A program made the translations under genes and the position numbers. Shown here in pieces: positions 17,066-25,565 of a stretch of 44,902 nucleotides of DNA. Each line of letters opens with the position of its first letter. Position 1 is the stretch's first letter. The DNA is taken from positions 1 to 44,902 of the forward strand of contig CAIZNI010000031.1 in the NCBI GenBank assembly GCA_903934295.1, given 5' to 3'. A model generated the notes under the pieces. It was not told where the DNA came from. It was given only the letters and a program-made list of their open reading frames with translations, and searched no databases. The stretch is from an uncultured beta proteobacterium. GTDB lineage: Bacteria; Pseudomonadota; Gammaproteobacteria; Burkholderiales; Burkholderiaceae_E.

Positions 17066-17941
17066 TCAGGCGAAGAGGGCTTCATAGCCGTCGACCGGCT
17101 CGAAACGCTCTTCCTGGAAGACGAGCCGCGTCGGGCCCGGGATCGCACGGGTGGCGATGGGATGACCGGGATCGCCCGGATAGGCGACGACCCGCTTGCC
17201 GTCGAGGTTCATCGGTTCGGGCTGGATCACCGGCGGCTTTCGGCTGGCGGCCTCGCGCAGCGCCGAGGCGACCTCGCGGTGGCGCGACAGGTGGGCCAGC
17301 GTCATGATCTGCGGGGGCGCCAGCGCGATCTCGCGGGCCCAGTAGCGATCGAGCGCGGCGCGCGGGGCGAGCCACTCGCTCTCGGTGGTTTCGCGCTCGT
17401 CGTGCCGGGCAACCGTGTCGCCGGCGACATGGACCGCGAAGAAACGGGTGTCGAAGCGCTTGCTCTGGATCGACGGGATGACCGGGGTGATCCAGCGCGT
17501 CCAGGGCACCATGCGACCCACCGCCAGACCGATGTCCAGCCGCGCCAGCAGGTCGGTGAACGACAGGCCGTCGCGGGCCAGGGCCTGGGCGGCGGCGGCA
17601 TCGAAGGGCCGATCGGCGCTGGCCAGCAGCAGACCGGCTTCCTCGAAGGTTTCGCGCAGCGCCGCCACGTACATCGACGCGGCAGTGGCCACCGGCAGTT
17701 CGGGTTCACCCAGGGCTTCGTGCAGTTCGGCGGCGGGGCGGTCGGCGCGCGCGAGCAGCGCTTCATCCGCGTCTTCGCGGTCGACCTTGCCGCCGGGAAA
17801 GACATAGGCACCGCCCAGCACATCGGACAGTCCGTGGCGACGGACCAGGAAGACTTCCAGGCCCCCGGGCGCATCGCGCAGCAGCATCACCGTGGCGGCC
17901 GGACGCGGCGGCGTGGTGACGACATCATGATTGAGTTTCAT
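17066..17941 (-). CDS. Nudix hydrolase with insertion in the Nudix box (NUDT19-like)
   Basis: In this 291-residue protein the Nudix box is split: the first half FPGGKVDRED lies near residue 50, and the second half ALRETFEEAGLLL follows about 45 residues later. An interrupted box of this kind is known in the NUDT19/RP2p branch, whose members hydrolyse CoA and acyl-CoA derivatives. The catalytic RExxEExG core is intact. The remainder (RWITPVIPSIQSKRFDTRFF) is also typical of that branch. The start at 17941 gives a normal N-terminus. It is first in a two-gene operon with the FMN reductase. The substrate is inferred from family resemblance only. Confidence 0.85.
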   Translation of the reverse strand: MKLNHDVVTTPPRPAATVMLLRDAPGGLEVFLVRRHGLSDVLGGAYVFPGGKVDREDADEALLARADRPAAELHEALGEPELPVATAASMYVAALRETFEEAGLLLASADRPFDAAAAQALARDGLSFTDLLARLDIGLAVGRMVPWTRWITPVIPSIQSKRFDTRFFAVHVAGDTVARHDERETTESEWLAPRAALDRYWAREIALAPPQIMTLAHLSRHREVASALREAASRKPPVIQPEPMNLDGKRVVAYPGDPGHPIATRAIPGPTRLVFQEERFEPVDGYEALFA

Positions 17942-18122
17942 AACCCGATGTTGCCACAGGTGGCCTGCGCCCCGCGGGAAGCGCGGCAGGAATCGGGCCA
18001 GCCGACTGCGGATTGTGTAAGGCGAAATTTTCTCGAGGCGTTCGTGGTGGCTTGCTCGATGTCAATGCATCGGCCCTCGCCCGCGCGCACGCTACCGGTC
18101 ATCCCGCCACCGGAGTCCACCC
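17942..18122. other. Divergent gap between Nudix and quinone reductase genes
   Basis: The 181-base region must hold promoters for both genes. Near the plus-strand gene there is a GGAG ribosome site at about nine bases before the ATG. I see no convincing -35/-10 pair. A short GCCAC-AG-GTGGC palindrome lies about 15 bases from the Nudix start. Confidence 0.4.
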
Positions 18123-18710
18123 ATGTCGCGACGAATTCTGGTCATCCAGGGACATCCCGATCCCGCGGGACATCACTTTGGTCACGCACTGGCGCACAGC
18201 TACCTCGAGGGCGCGCGCGGTGCCGGTCACGAGGTCCGGCTCATCGAGGTGGCGCAACTCGATTTCCCGCTGCTGCGCAGCCAGAAGGAATGGGACCACG
18301 GCGAGCTGCCGGCGTCGCTCAACGCGGCCCAGCAGTCGATCGCCTGGGCCGGGCACATCGTGCTGTTCTTTCCGCTGTGGCTGGGCGACATGCCGGCGCT
18401 GCTCAAGGGCTTCCTGGAACAGGTCGGGCGCCCGGGTTTCGCCTTCAAGCCGGGGCAGGGCGGACTGCTGCAGGCCAAGGGGCTGACCGGGCGCTCGGCC
18501 CGGGTGGTGGTGACGATGGGGATGCCCTCGCTGATCTACCGCTTCTACTTCCGGGCCCACAGCGTGCGGGCCCTGGAGCGCAGCATCCTGGGCTTCATGG
18601 GGATCTCGCCGGTCGACGAGTCGCTGATCGGCCGGGTCGATTCGATGGCCGACAGCGAGCGAGTGAGCTGGCTGGCGCGGATGCGCCGGTTGGGCCGCGA
18701 AGGGCTTTGA
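18123..18710 (+). CDS. NAD(P)H quinone oxidoreductase-like flavodoxin-fold protein
   Basis: This 195-residue protein of the NQO1/MdaB/KefF superfamily opens with RILVIQGHPDPAGHHF, the flavin-phosphate loop, and has VLFFPLWLGDMPALLKGFLE, the conserved segment that contacts the isoalloxazine ring. These enzymes reduce quinones by two electrons and limit redox cycling. It is transcribed alone, convergent with the rhodanese gene (24 bases between stops). The substrate is not identifiable. Confidence 0.87.
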   Translation: MSRRILVIQGHPDPAGHHFGHALAHSYLEGARGAGHEVRLIEVAQLDFPLLRSQKEWDHGELPASLNAAQQSIAWAGHIVLFFPLWLGDMPALLKGFLEQVGRPGFAFKPGQGGLLQAKGLTGRSARVVVTMGMPSLIYRFYFRAHSVRALERSILGFMGISPVDESLIGRVDSMADSERVSWLARMRRLGREGL

Positions 18711-18734
18711 GCTCCCGGCCGGGCGCTCCTCGCG

Positions 18735-19259
18735 CTATTCCTGGATCCAGGGCAGGCCGGTGCGGCGCCAGCCATCGATCAGGCCGCGCTGCTGCTGGTC
18801 ATCGAGCTTGCCCTCGAAGCCCTCGAGGATGTTGAAGGCGCGGCTGTAGCCCTCGCGCGCCGCGGCGGTGGCCGCGCGCACCGAGCGCACCGAACTGCGG
18901 CACAGCAGCATCACCGCGTCCTGCGGCGGTGCCGCGGCGCGCAGGTCGGCCATGAACTGGGCGACCTGATCGTCGGCGGTGCCGCGCCAGACGACCAGGC
19001 GCGAGCCCGGCACATGGCCGACGTAGCGGTATTCCTCGGGGCTGCGGACATCGATGAGGTGCACCCCCGGGTGGCCGCTGAGCTGCCAGGCCTCGGCCGG
19101 TGTCACCGCTCCGGCGTAGGGCCGGGGCTGGCCGGGCTCGCTGGCGACCCGTTGCGCGGCGGTCGCGAGTATCTCGGCGGCGTCGCCGCTGCCGGGCGCC
19201 GGCAGGCCGGCGGCGATTCGGTGGTCGGGCGGCGGGGGCTGGGTTGGGCTGGCGGACAT
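18735..19259 (-). CDS. Rhodanese-like sulfurtransferase
   Basis: This 174-residue protein has a Pro/Ala-rich N-terminal third and one rhodanese domain from about residue 50. The domain has HLIDVRSPEEYRYVGHVPGS and the active-site loop CRSSVRS, whose Cys is the persulfide carrier. I chose the ATG at 19259 because a GGAG lies just upstream; longer in-frame starts read through the hairpin region. It may serve sulfur transfer, for instance for iron-sulfur or molybdenum cofactor enzymes, but nothing here fixes that. Confidence 0.85.
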   Translation of the reverse strand: MSASPTQPPPPDHRIAAGLPAPGSGDAAEILATAAQRVASEPGQPRPYAGAVTPAEAWQLSGHPGVHLIDVRSPEEYRYVGHVPGSRLVVWRGTADDQVAQFMADLRAAAPPQDAVMLLCRSSVRSVRAATAAAREGYSRAFNILEGFEGKLDDQQQRGLIDGWRRTGLPWIQE

Positions 19260-19317
19260 GCGCGTCTCCTGCGGGGGCGAAACCGTCATTCTGCACTGCC
19301 CGGCGGCCGGATTCGAG

Positions 19318-19355
19318 TCGCCCGCGCCGGCCGGACACTCCGGGGGCGCGGGCGA
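19318..19355 (-). terminator. Long GC hairpin after the P450-reductase gene
   Basis: Perfect 11-bp arms TCGCCCGCGCC (19318-19328) and GGCGCGGGCGA (19345-19355) enclose a loop with inner CCGG-ACACT-CCGG pairing. It lies 17 bases beyond the P450-reductase stop. No T-run follows, so termination is inferred from strength and position. Confidence 0.5.
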
Positions 19356-19371
19356 GCGGGCGATGCCCGGC

Positions 19372-22300
19372 TCAGTTGAAGACGTCCTGGCGGAATCGGC
19401 CGCTGGCTGACAGTGCCTCCAGCCAGGCGTCGGCACTGGCGGCCGCCGTGTCTGTGCCGTGTGCCGCTTCGCCGTCACCCGGGTGGTGTTCACGCCAGAT
19501 GCGCTTAAGCGTCTCGCGCACCGCCGGTGCCATCGCCTTGCCGTCGCCGCACAGGTAGAAGCGGGCGCCCGCCTGGAGCAGCCGCCAGACGTCGTCGCGT
19601 TTGGCCCAGAGGGCGTCCTGCACGAAGCGCCAGGGGTGCTCCGGCAGGCTGGAGTAGGCAGCAACCACCGTCACCACGCCCTGGGCCGACCAGGCGGCGA
19701 GTTCGTCGGCATGCAGCGCGTCGTGCGCCGGGTGGCGCGCGCCGGTGAACAGCAGCGCCGGCGCGCAGGGGTGTCCCTGCGCGCGGTGCCAGGCGAGCTC
19801 CTCGATGAAGCCGCGGAACGGGGCGATCCCGGTCCCCGGGCCGACCAGCACCATCGGCTGGGCCGGATCGGCCGGTGGCGCGAAGTCCGGGCTCGGCGTG
19901 CGCACCTGGGCGGCGATCCATTGGCCGGCGGGCAGTTCGCAGAGGTAGCGTGAGGCGACTCCGCGCCAGCGGTCCTGGCCCGCGGCGGCGGGCGCCTCCA
20001 GCAGGCCCACCGTCAGCGTCAGCTCGGTGGGCGATGCCCGCGCGGAGGAGGAGATCGAATACCAGCGCGGGCGCATCGGCGCGCAGGTCTGCAGGACATC
20101 GGTGAGCGTGGCCTCGATCGCCGGGTATTGCAGCAGCAGCGCGGGCACGCTCGGTCGACGCGCGCCGGCCGGGGCCGCCTCGCCCAGCCAGCCTTTCAGG
20201 GCGGCAAGGGCGTTGGGACAGCGGGTGCGGGTGGCCAGGTGCTCGATGTCGCGCCGGCGCGCCGGGTCCTGCAGTTCGACGAATTCGCCGAGCAACTGCG
20301 ACAGCGCCACCGCCTGGCCGGGGGCCAGGTGTCGCGACAGGGCGGTGTCGCCCGACAGGGTCACGAGGGTCTCGGCAGACAGTCCGAGACGCTCGATCAG
20401 CGCCTGCACCCGCGCCGGTTCGTTGTGCGGGTAGACGGCGAGGTGGTCGCCGGTGGCATAGCCGGGCGTGTCTGTGGCGCCGGTGGCCGACGCCGGCAGC
20501 GCGATCCGCAGGTGGCGGGTCGAGGGGCGCGGCGCCTCGCGGCTGAAATCCCACAGGCCGTCAGCAGGCGCCACCAGTTCGCGGGTGTCGAGCACCCGCA
20601 TGGCTTGCGCCCGCGCGGGCAGCAACGCAGCGCGCACGTCGGCCGGGTCGCTCAGGGTCACCGTCAGTTCGCCCGCCCGCGCACCGGTTGCCGCATCGCT
20701 CGGCCGATGCTGCGCGAGGACCGCCTGCAATGCCGCGCTCCATTGCTCGACCGCGAGATCGAAATCCGCGTTGCCATCGGCCTGGCCGCGCGCGAGGACC
20801 TCGGTGGCGCCGCTGGCCGCGAGGGCTTGGGCGACCCGGGTCGGGAAGGCCTGGTAGGCCGGCCATTGGGAGTTGCCGCAGCCCAGTACCGCGTAGCGCA
20901 GGCCCGGCGCACGCCAGCCGGTCAGCGCGTCGTCATCGAGCAGCGCTTCCAGTCGGCGGGCGCTGTCCGGGGCGCGCCCGTTGTAGGTGGCGGTCACTGC
21001 GATCAGCCAGCCGTCGGTGGGCCAGGGTTCCATGCCCTCGTCCAGCGAGCGCACCTGCGGCTCGAAGCCCGCCGCGCGGGCGCGGGCGGCGATTTCCTCG
21101 GCCACTTCCTGGCAGGTGCCCACGCTGCTGCCGTACAGCACCCGGAAGGGCTCGCGGCCGCTGGTGGGCGAGGGCAGGCCGGCGGTAGCGGAGGCGGTGG
21201 CGGCGGGGCCGACCGAGGAGACGGCACCCGAGGGAAGTGCACCCCGGGGGAGTGCGCCCGGGGGGAGTGCACCCGGGCGGAGTGCAGGGTCCCGGGCGGT
21301 CGGCGCGCCGGGGTCCGAGCCGCTGCGCGCGTCCGCTGTCGCGGCGGGGGCCGTGCCGCGGGCAATCGATTCCCGCGTGTCGAGCCCGGTTCCAGGCCCG
21401 GCTCCAAGCCCGGTTCCCGGCGCGCCGCCCGTCATCGCCCGCACCCGCGGGCTGGCCCGCAGCCGCAGGCCGTCGGGCTTCAGGGTCAGGGTTTCCTTGA
21501 TCGCAAACTGGTAATCATGCGGGTCCGACAGGGCGAAACGCTGCAGGATCACCGCCAGCGCGAGTTTGGCCTCGGTCAGCGCGAACTGCTGGCCGATGCA
21601 GGCCCGCTCGCCGTTGCCGAAAGGCTTGTACGCATGGGGGTGGATGCCGGCGCGGGCCGCTGGCGTGAAGCGCTCGATGTCGAACGCTTCCGGGCGCGCC
21701 CAGTGCCGCGGATGGCGGTGCAGCGCGGGCAGAAAGACCAGCACCCGCTGTCCCTTGCGCAGGCGGTAGCGCCCGCCCAGCAGCGTGTCCTCGAGCGGCG
21801 CCACCGCATAGGAGGGCGCGGTGGGCCACAGCCGCAGGGTCTCGCGCAGCACCCGCTCGATGACATCGAGCCGGGCCAGGTGCTCATAGCGCGGCGTCTG
21901 CCCGTCGGGCATCACCCGATCGACTTCCGCATGGCACTGGGCGAGCACCTCGGGGTGGCGCATCAGCAGATACAGCGCGAAGGTCAGCAACCCGCTGGTG
22001 GTCTCATGCCCGGCGATCAGGAAAGTGATCACCTGGGAGCGGATGTTCTCGTTGTCCAGCGGCTCGTCGGTGAGCGGGTCGCGGGCCTGCAGCATCAGGT
22101 CGAGCAGGTCGCGCTGGGGCAGGGTCGAGGGCGAGTCGCGGCGCGCGCGGATCACCTCGTCGACCAGCGTGTGCATCACCGCGATGTCCTGGTCCATCCG
22201 CTCCAGGCTCGATTTCATCAGCCGGTTCTGGATCGGCAGGCGCGTGAGGCGCTGCATCACCTCGCCCAGCACCCGCGTCATCGCGTCCAGGAAGGGGTGC

Positions 22301-22818
22301 AGTTCATCGCTGGCGAACGAGTCGAACCGGTAGCCGAAGCCGGCCAGCGAGATCGTGTCCAGGGTGAGCCGGGTCATGTCGTCGGCCACCTCGATGTCGG
22401 CATCGGGGCCGCGCTGTTCCCAACGGATGGCCAGGCGCTGCGCCACCTCCAGCATCATCGGGAAGTAGCCCTTCATCGCGCGCTGGCCGAAGGCGGGCAG
22501 CAGGATGCGGTGGGCCTTGCCCCAGTTGGGCTCGTCGCTGCGGGCGGTGAACAGGCCATCGCTGGCCAGCCGGCGCAGCGTCGACAGCGGCGGCCCGACG
22601 GTCTTGGCAAAGCGCTTCGGGTCGGAGAGCTCGGCGACCAGATCGGGATCGAACACGAAGGGCAGCTTCGCGCCCGCGAAGTCGAGCGCCAGGATGCCGT
22701 CGAACCCGCGGCTGGTCTCCAGCAGGTACTGGGTGATCCGGGACTTCGGGATCTGCAGCAGATGACCCACCCAGGGCAGGCCGGGGGGCGAGGGGATCTC
22801 TTGTTCGAGGCTGGACAT
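19372..22818 (-). CDS. Self-sufficient cytochrome P450 / NADPH-P450 reductase fusion (CYP102-like)
   Basis: This 1148-residue protein has the P450BM3 layout. The haem domain shows the I-helix AGHETTS, the ETLR charge pair and the FGNGERACIG haem loop with Cys407 (Cys400 in BM3). The FMN domain begins near residue 558 (VLYGSSVGTCQEVAEEIA, ATYNGRAPDSA). The FAD/NADPH domain has RWYSISSS, VGPGTGIAPFRGFIEE and YLCGDGKAM. CYP102 enzymes hydroxylate medium- to long-chain fatty acids below the terminus. The linker between haem and FMN domains is about 95 residues, against roughly 20-25 in BM3, and is low-complexity. I chose the ATG at 22818 because it gives six residues before the conserved EIPSP; ATGs at 22839 and 22842 lie inside the palindrome shared with the divergent TetR gene. 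Fatty-acid specificity is inferred. Confidence 0.93.
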   Translation of the reverse strand: MSSLEQEIPSPPGLPWVGHLLQIPKSRITQYLLETSRGFDGILALDFAGAKLPFVFDPDLVAELSDPKRFAKTVGPPLSTLRRLASDGLFTARSDEPNWGKAHRILLPAFGQRAMKGYFPMMLEVAQRLAIRWEQRGPDADIEVADDMTRLTLDTISLAGFGYRFDSFASDELHPFLDAMTRVLGEVMQRLTRLPIQNRLMKSSLERMDQDIAVMHTLVDEVIRARRDSPSTLPQRDLLDLMLQARDPLTDEPLDNENIRSQVITFLIAGHETTSGLLTFALYLLMRHPEVLAQCHAEVDRVMPDGQTPRYEHLARLDVIERVLRETLRLWPTAPSYAVAPLEDTLLGGRYRLRKGQRVLVFLPALHRHPRHWARPEAFDIERFTPAARAGIHPHAYKPFGNGERACIGQQFALTEAKLALAVILQRFALSDPHDYQFAIKETLTLKPDGLRLRASPRVRAMTGGAPGTGLGAGPGTGLDTRESIARGTAPAATADARSGSDPGAPTARDPALRPGALPPGALPRGALPSGAVSSVGPAATASATAGLPSPTSGREPFRVLYGSSVGTCQEVAEEIAARARAAGFEPQVRSLDEGMEPWPTDGWLIAVTATYNGRAPDSARRLEALLDDDALTGWRAPGLRYAVLGCGNSQWPAYQAFPTRVAQALAASGATEVLARGQADGNADFDLAVEQWSAALQAVLAQHRPSDAATGARAGELTVTLSDPADVRAALLPARAQAMRVLDTRELVAPADGLWDFSREAPRPSTRHLRIALPASATGATDTPGYATGDHLAVYPHNEPARVQALIERLGLSAETLVTLSGDTALSRHLAPGQAVALSQLLGEFVELQDPARRRDIEHLATRTRCPNALAALKGWLGEAAPAGARRPSVPALLLQYPAIEATLTDVLQTCAPMRPRWYSISSSARASPTELTLTVGLLEAPAAAGQDRWRGVASRYLCELPAGQWIAAQVRTPSPDFAPPADPAQPMVLVGPGTGIAPFRGFIEELAWHRAQGHPCAPALLFTGARHPAHDALHADELAAWSAQGVVTVVAAYSSLPEHPWRFVQDALWAKRDDVWRLLQAGARFYLCGDGKAMAPAVRETLKRIWREHHPGDGEAAHGTDTAAASADAWLEALSASGRFRQDVFN
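21229..21288. repeat. Four 15-bp tandem repeats encoding the P450-reductase linker
   Basis: Diverged 15-base units sharing GGGNGGAGTGC or close variants lie at 21229-21243, 21244-21258, 21259-21273 and 21274-21288, encoding PGALP-type pentapeptides on the minus strand. A second short repeat family (12-base GCCCGGTTCC-like units, about 21385-21420) encodes the Gly/Thr-rich part of the same linker. Confidence 0.8.
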
Positions 22819-22833
22819 GGTTCGCGTGTTATC

Positions 22834-22878
22834 TGACATCATGCGATGTCACTTTAAGGAGGGCGTGGTTTGATGTCA
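22834..22878. promoter_or_regulatory. Candidate TetR operator between CYP102-like gene and TetR gene
   Basis: TGACATC-ATGC-GATGTCA (22834-22851) is a perfect inverted repeat with 7-bp arms, and a third copy of GATGTCA lies at 22872-22878, 18 bases before the TetR start. The arrangement matches autoregulated TetR genes that also repress a divergent P450, as with Bm3R1 and CYP102A1. Confidence 0.6.
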
Positions 22879-22889
22879 ACATTGGGGAC

Positions 22890-23591
22890 ATGAATGGCCC
22901 TGATCCTGCGACGCCGGTGACCCCCGAGTCGGCCACCGAAAGAACCTACCGCGGCGCCAGCGACGAGCAGCGCCGCGAGGCCCGGCGCCGGCGCCTGCTC
23001 GAGGCCGGCCTGGCGATCATCGGCACCCGCGGGTATGCGGCGGCGACGCTGCGTGCGGTCTGTGCCGAGGCCGAACTGACCGAGCGGTATTTCTACGAAT
23101 CGTTCGCCAACCGCGAGGCGCTGCTGGCCGGCGTGCACCGGGACATCGTCGAGGCGCTGCGCATCGAGCTGGCGGGGGTGTTCGGGCAGCCGCGCGCCGA
23201 TGGGCAGGCCGCGGTGCGCGCCGGTCTGGCGGTTTTCTTCGAAATGCTGCGGGCCGACCCCCGCAAGTCGCGGGTGCTGTTGTTCGAGATGCTGGGCGTC
23301 AGCGCTGAACTCGATCGGGTCCATCAGCAGGCGGCGGGCGAGTTCCTGCGCTTCCTGATGTCGGCGCTGCGTCCGCTGGTGCCTGCCGCGCGCATGGCGC
23401 GCGCCGACGAGTCGATGGTGTTCGCCGGACTGGTCGGCGCGGTTTTCCACATCGCCATCCGCTGGCACCTGACCCGCTACGAGGCAACGTTGCCCACGGT
23501 CACCGAGAGCTGCATGGTGCTGTTCGGCAGCCTGTCGGGGGCGACCACCGAGGGCGGTGATTCGCCCCCCGGCGCCGGCCTCAGACCTTGA
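22890..23591 (+). CDS. TetR-family transcriptional regulator
   Basis: This 233-residue protein has an Arg-rich N-terminal arm (EQRREARRRRLLEAGLAI) followed by a TetR helix-turn-helix, GYAAATLRAVCAEAELTERY and then FYESFANREALL, at about residues 47-80. The C-terminal ligand domain has no recognisable ligand signature. It is divergent from the P450-reductase fusion with a short shared region carrying repeated GATGTCA half-sites, so it probably represses that gene and itself. By analogy with Bm3R1/FatR, a fatty acid or other hydrophobic effector is likely. The 3' end overlaps the convergent VOC gene by 11 bases. Confidence 0.9.
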   Translation: MNGPDPATPVTPESATERTYRGASDEQRREARRRRLLEAGLAIIGTRGYAAATLRAVCAEAELTERYFYESFANREALLAGVHRDIVEALRIELAGVFGQPRADGQAAVRAGLAVFFEMLRADPRKSRVLLFEMLGVSAELDRVHQQAAGEFLRFLMSALRPLVPAARMARADESMVFAGLVGAVFHIAIRWHLTRYEATLPTVTESCMVLFGSLSGATTEGGDSPPGAGLRP

Positions 23592-24264
23592 CCGGCGGTT
23601 GGGTCTGGCTCATCGCGGCGGTCAGCGCCGCATCGGGCATGCCGATCAGCTTGCGGTAGACCTCGGGCGGATAGCTCATGTGCGGCTTGTCGGCGGTGAT
23701 CGGTGGCTGGGCGACCGCGCCGCCCTCGCCGGCGTAGGGCGCGGGCGCGCGAAACCGCGCCAGTTCGGCGGCGCTGATCCCGCTCAGGGCGACCACCTCC
23801 GGGTCGATCCAGGCGCGCGGGTCGATCGGCTCGGCCGAGGTCGAGATCTCCAGCGTCAGGTGTTCCGGACCGCCGAAGTAGATCGACTGGCAGAAGCCGT
23901 GGTCGATCGGGCCGATCACATTGACGCCGCGCGAGCGGATCCGGTCGCGCAGGGTCAGCAGCTGCGCCGCGTCGTCCACATTGAGCGCCAGGTGCTGCAT
24001 GGTGCCGGGCGCCGACGGGTTGCCGGCGGTGCCGGCGTGGCTGACGCCCAGCTGCGGCGCGATGGCGGCGATCTGCGGCGATTGCACCAGCGCGATCGAG
24101 GAGTGATCGTTGAGTTTCAGAAAGCCGTGCCAGGCGCCCTTTACCCCGTGCATCCAGTAGAGCGCCACCAGCTCCATGCCCAGCACATCCGAGAAGAACG
24201 CGATCTGGGTGCGGATGTCGGCGGTGCTGATCGCCAGATGGTGAATGCCGTTGGGTCGGGTCAT
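23581..24264 (-). CDS. VOC-superfamily metalloenzyme (glyoxalase/extradiol dioxygenase fold)
   Basis: This 227-residue protein has an N-terminal two-module VOC fold. H9 (GIHHLAIS), H91 (MQHLALNVDD) and E139 (HLTLEI) are placed like the metal-binding facial triad of extradiol dioxygenases and related enzymes. About 75 residues after the fold have no recognised motif. The ATG overlaps the stop of the FAD hydroxylase gene as ATGA, so the two products probably act in sequence: hydroxylation, then ring cleavage or another metal-dependent step. The exact reaction is unknown, and isomerase-type VOC activity is not excluded. Confidence 0.8.
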   Translation of the reverse strand: MTRPNGIHHLAISTADIRTQIAFFSDVLGMELVALYWMHGVKGAWHGFLKLNDHSSIALVQSPQIAAIAPQLGVSHAGTAGNPSAPGTMQHLALNVDDAAQLLTLRDRIRSRGVNVIGPIDHGFCQSIYFGGPEHLTLEISTSAEPIDPRAWIDPEVVALSGISAAELARFRAPAPYAGEGGAVAQPPITADKPHMSYPPEVYRKLIGMPDAALTAAMSQTQPPVKV

Positions 24265-25565
24265 GGCGAGGGTGTCCTTTCGTCCGTGCGCGCGCGAGCG
24301 GCTGCCCGCAGCGGGTCGTACCGGTAGACCCAGTCGAGCATCGAGCCGCGCATTCGGGCGGCGCGCCAGTTGCGCACCCAGGCCTTGATGCCCGAGAGGT
24401 GGAAGATCATGGCATTGCGTCGCGAACCGGCCTGGATACGGCTGGTGCGGGGGCGACGCAGCGATTCGTAGGCAGCCAGCGCCGCGGCCAGGGCTCCGGC
24501 GGGTGCCAGGGCATCCCCTTCAGCCAGACAGCGGGTCAGCACCGCCGCATCCTCGATCGCCATCGCGGCGCCCTGCGCCATGAAGGGCAGCGTCGGGTGG
24601 CAGGCATCGCCCAGCAGGGTGATGCGCCCGACGCTCCAGCAGGGCAGGGGCGGTCGGTCGAACAGGGCCCATTTGAAGCACTCCTGCGGGTCCATCGCGC
24701 CGATCAGCGTCTGCAGGTCGGGGTGCCAGCCGGCGAAGTCGCGGGTCAGTTCGGCGTGGTCACCGCGTTCGGTCCAGGATTCGTTTTGCCAGCCCGGCTT
24801 CTCGACCACGCACACGCAGTTCACCAGTTCGCCGGCGCGCACGTAGTAATGCACGAAGTGGCGTCCCGGACCCCACCAGGCGGTGGCGACCGGCCGGATC
24901 AGTCCGGCTGGCAGCCGGCCAGCGGGCACCAGCGCGCGCCAGGCGATGTTGCCGGTGAAGCGCGGTGCCTCGGCGCCAAACAGGTGGCTGCGCACCACCG
25001 AATGGATGCCGTCGGCGCCGATCAGCAACCCGCCTTCGTGGCGGATGCCGCCGGCCTCGATCACCACCCGCGATTCGTCCTGCTCGATCGCGCCGATTCG
25101 CGCGCCGCTGTGCAGCGTGATGTCCGGATGCGCGCGCGCCGCCGCCACCAGCACGCCCATCAGGTCGGCCCGGTGGACGTGGTAGTACGGGAATCCGTAC
25201 TGATCGAGCGCCTGCTGGCCCAGCGGATTGGTGGTGATGAGGCGGCCGTTTCGCCAGTGCCGGATTTCCGTGCCCTCGGGCAGGAAGGCGATGCGCCGCA
25301 GCGCCGACTCCAGGCCCAGGTCATGCAGGACCCGGGTGCAATTGGGGCTGAGCTGGATGCCGGCGCCGATTTCGCCGAAACCGGCCGCCTGCTCGAACAC
25401 CGAGACCGGGTGGCCCGCGCGAGCCAGGCTCAGTGCAGCGGTGAGGCCGCCGATGCCGCCACCGGCGATCAGGATCGGCAGCCGCGCGCCAGGCCGACGC
25501 GGTGAGAGGTCCGGGGAGGGGGAGCGGTCCGCGGCGGGCGGGACCTCCAGCGAGGGCGCGGCCAT
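24261..25565 (-). CDS. FAD-dependent monooxygenase, salicylate hydroxylase-like
   Basis: This 434-residue group A flavin hydroxylase has the ADP-binding GGGIGG at residues 35-40 (ILIAGGGIGGLTAALSLA), the FAD/NADPH motif region around ADGIHSVVRSHLF, and the second FAD motif LLGDACHPTLPFMAQGAAM. The C-terminal MLDWVYRYDP is like that of salicylate 1-hydroxylase and 3-hydroxybenzoate 6-hydroxylase. A 28-residue Ser/Pro-rich leader precedes the fold. The ATG shares one base with the stop of the beta-propeller gene (TGATG). Substrate is probably a hydroxylated aromatic acid or heteroaromatic; related FAD urate hydroxylases (HpxO) are shorter, and I see no reason to prefer that here. Confidence 0.88.
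   Translation of the reverse strand: MAAPSLEVPPAADRSPSPDLSPRRPGARLPILIAGGGIGGLTAALSLARAGHPVSVFEQAAGFGEIGAGIQLSPNCTRVLHDLGLESALRRIAFLPEGTEIRHWRNGRLITTNPLGQQALDQYGFPYYHVHRADLMGVLVAAARAHPDITLHSGARIGAIEQDESRVVIEAGGIRHEGGLLIGADGIHSVVRSHLFGAEAPRFTGNIAWRALVPAGRLPAGLIRPVATAWWGPGRHFVHYYVRAGELVNCVCVVEKPGWQNESWTERGDHAELTRDFAGWHPDLQTLIGAMDPQECFKWALFDRPPLPCWSVGRITLLGDACHPTLPFMAQGAAMAIEDAAVLTRCLAEGDALAPAGALAAALAAYESLRRPRTSRIQAGSRRNAMIFHLSGIKAWVRNWRAARMRGSMLDWVYRYDPLRAAARARTDERTPSP

Noticed and set aside
20128-22836. 902-codon open frame on the plus strand opposite the P450-reductase gene
   Set aside because: It is a GC-bias shadow: low-complexity Arg/Gly/Gln composition, no family motifs, and it lies fully opposite a gene with complete P450 and reductase signatures.
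24261-25565. FAD monooxygenase as an HpxO-type urate hydroxylase
   Set aside because: It is longer than HpxO, has the salicylate-hydroxylase-like C-terminal motif, and sits in a separate operon 18 kb from the xanthine dehydrogenase genes, where PuuD already serves.
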